From assembly GCA_016763255.1 (NCBI GenBank), contig JAESUA010000286.1, positions 1 through 6,281 of the forward strand: a stretch of 6,281 nt of DNA, written 5' to 3'. Below are positions 6,242-6,281 of this stretch, one piece after another (position 1 is the first letter of the stretch; every line of letters begins with the position of its first letter). A model generated the notes under the pieces. It was given only the letters and a program-made list of their open reading frames with translations. It was not told where the DNA came from and did not search any database. This DNA comes from Magnetovibrio sp. Lineage in GTDB: Bacteria; Pseudomonadota; Alphaproteobacteria; Rhodospirillales; Magnetovibrionaceae. Position numbers and translations under genes: made by a program.

Positions 6242-6281
6242 ATGTCGTTGGAATTTTTAGACCTTTTATCTCAAATCCCCG
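6242..6281 (+). CDS. Start of an unidentified gene, cut by the window end
   Basis: An ATG at 6242 is preceded by GGAG (6230-6233) at 8 nt, a good ribosome binding site, and the frame stays open for the 13 codons available, reading MSLEFLDLLSQIP. This is too little to identify the product. It does not resemble the start of DprA, which often follows plsY in alphaproteobacteria. It may be unrelated to the gene before it, given the hairpin between them. Confidence 0.45.
   Translation, partial: MSLEFLDLLSQIP

Overview
The window looks like a piece of an alphaproteobacterial chromosome, most likely a Rhodospirillales-like organism. The reasons are the tight pyrB-pyrC-plsY gene order, the alphaproteobacterial style of the PyrB, PyrC and PlsY sequences, and the GC-rich core genes. 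This placement rests on recalled family features, not on a search.

Layout. Bases 3-257 (+) hold the C-terminal end of an AEC (auxin efflux carrier) family permease that begins before the window. Three bases after its stop, and convergent with it, ends a large minus-strand gene (261-2333). It encodes an N-terminal SIR2-like NAD-binding/NADase-type domain followed by an array of 44-residue TPR-like repeats, and it is the best candidate here for an accessory antiphage or conflict protein. A 145-bp divergent intergenic region (2334-2478) separates it from the plus-strand housekeeping operon: pyrB (aspartate carbamoyltransferase, 2479-3459), a pyrC-type gene (3456-4766, ATGA overlap with pyrB), and plsY (4770-5393, 3 bp after pyrC). 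The pyrC product has lost the HxH metal-binding motif and reads as a non-catalytic dihydroorotase homologue (PyrC'/PyrX type). It probably partners PyrB, with the active dihydroorotase encoded elsewhere.

After plsY the character changes. GC drops (about 42-45% in sampled 60-bp lines, against roughly 65% in pyrC), and the dprA-topA genes that often follow plsY in alphaproteobacteria are absent. Instead there is a 194-bp spacer with two nested or adjacent dyads and a weak promoter, then a gene for a small membrane-anchored protein of unknown function (5588-6160), a hairpin with a T-run, and the first 13 codons of another gene with a good ribosome binding site (6242 to the window end).

Functionally, pyrB and the pyrC homologue serve de novo pyrimidine synthesis and plsY starts phospholipid synthesis. 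The SIR2-TPR gene and the post-plsY genes look like accessory cargo on either side of this conserved block.
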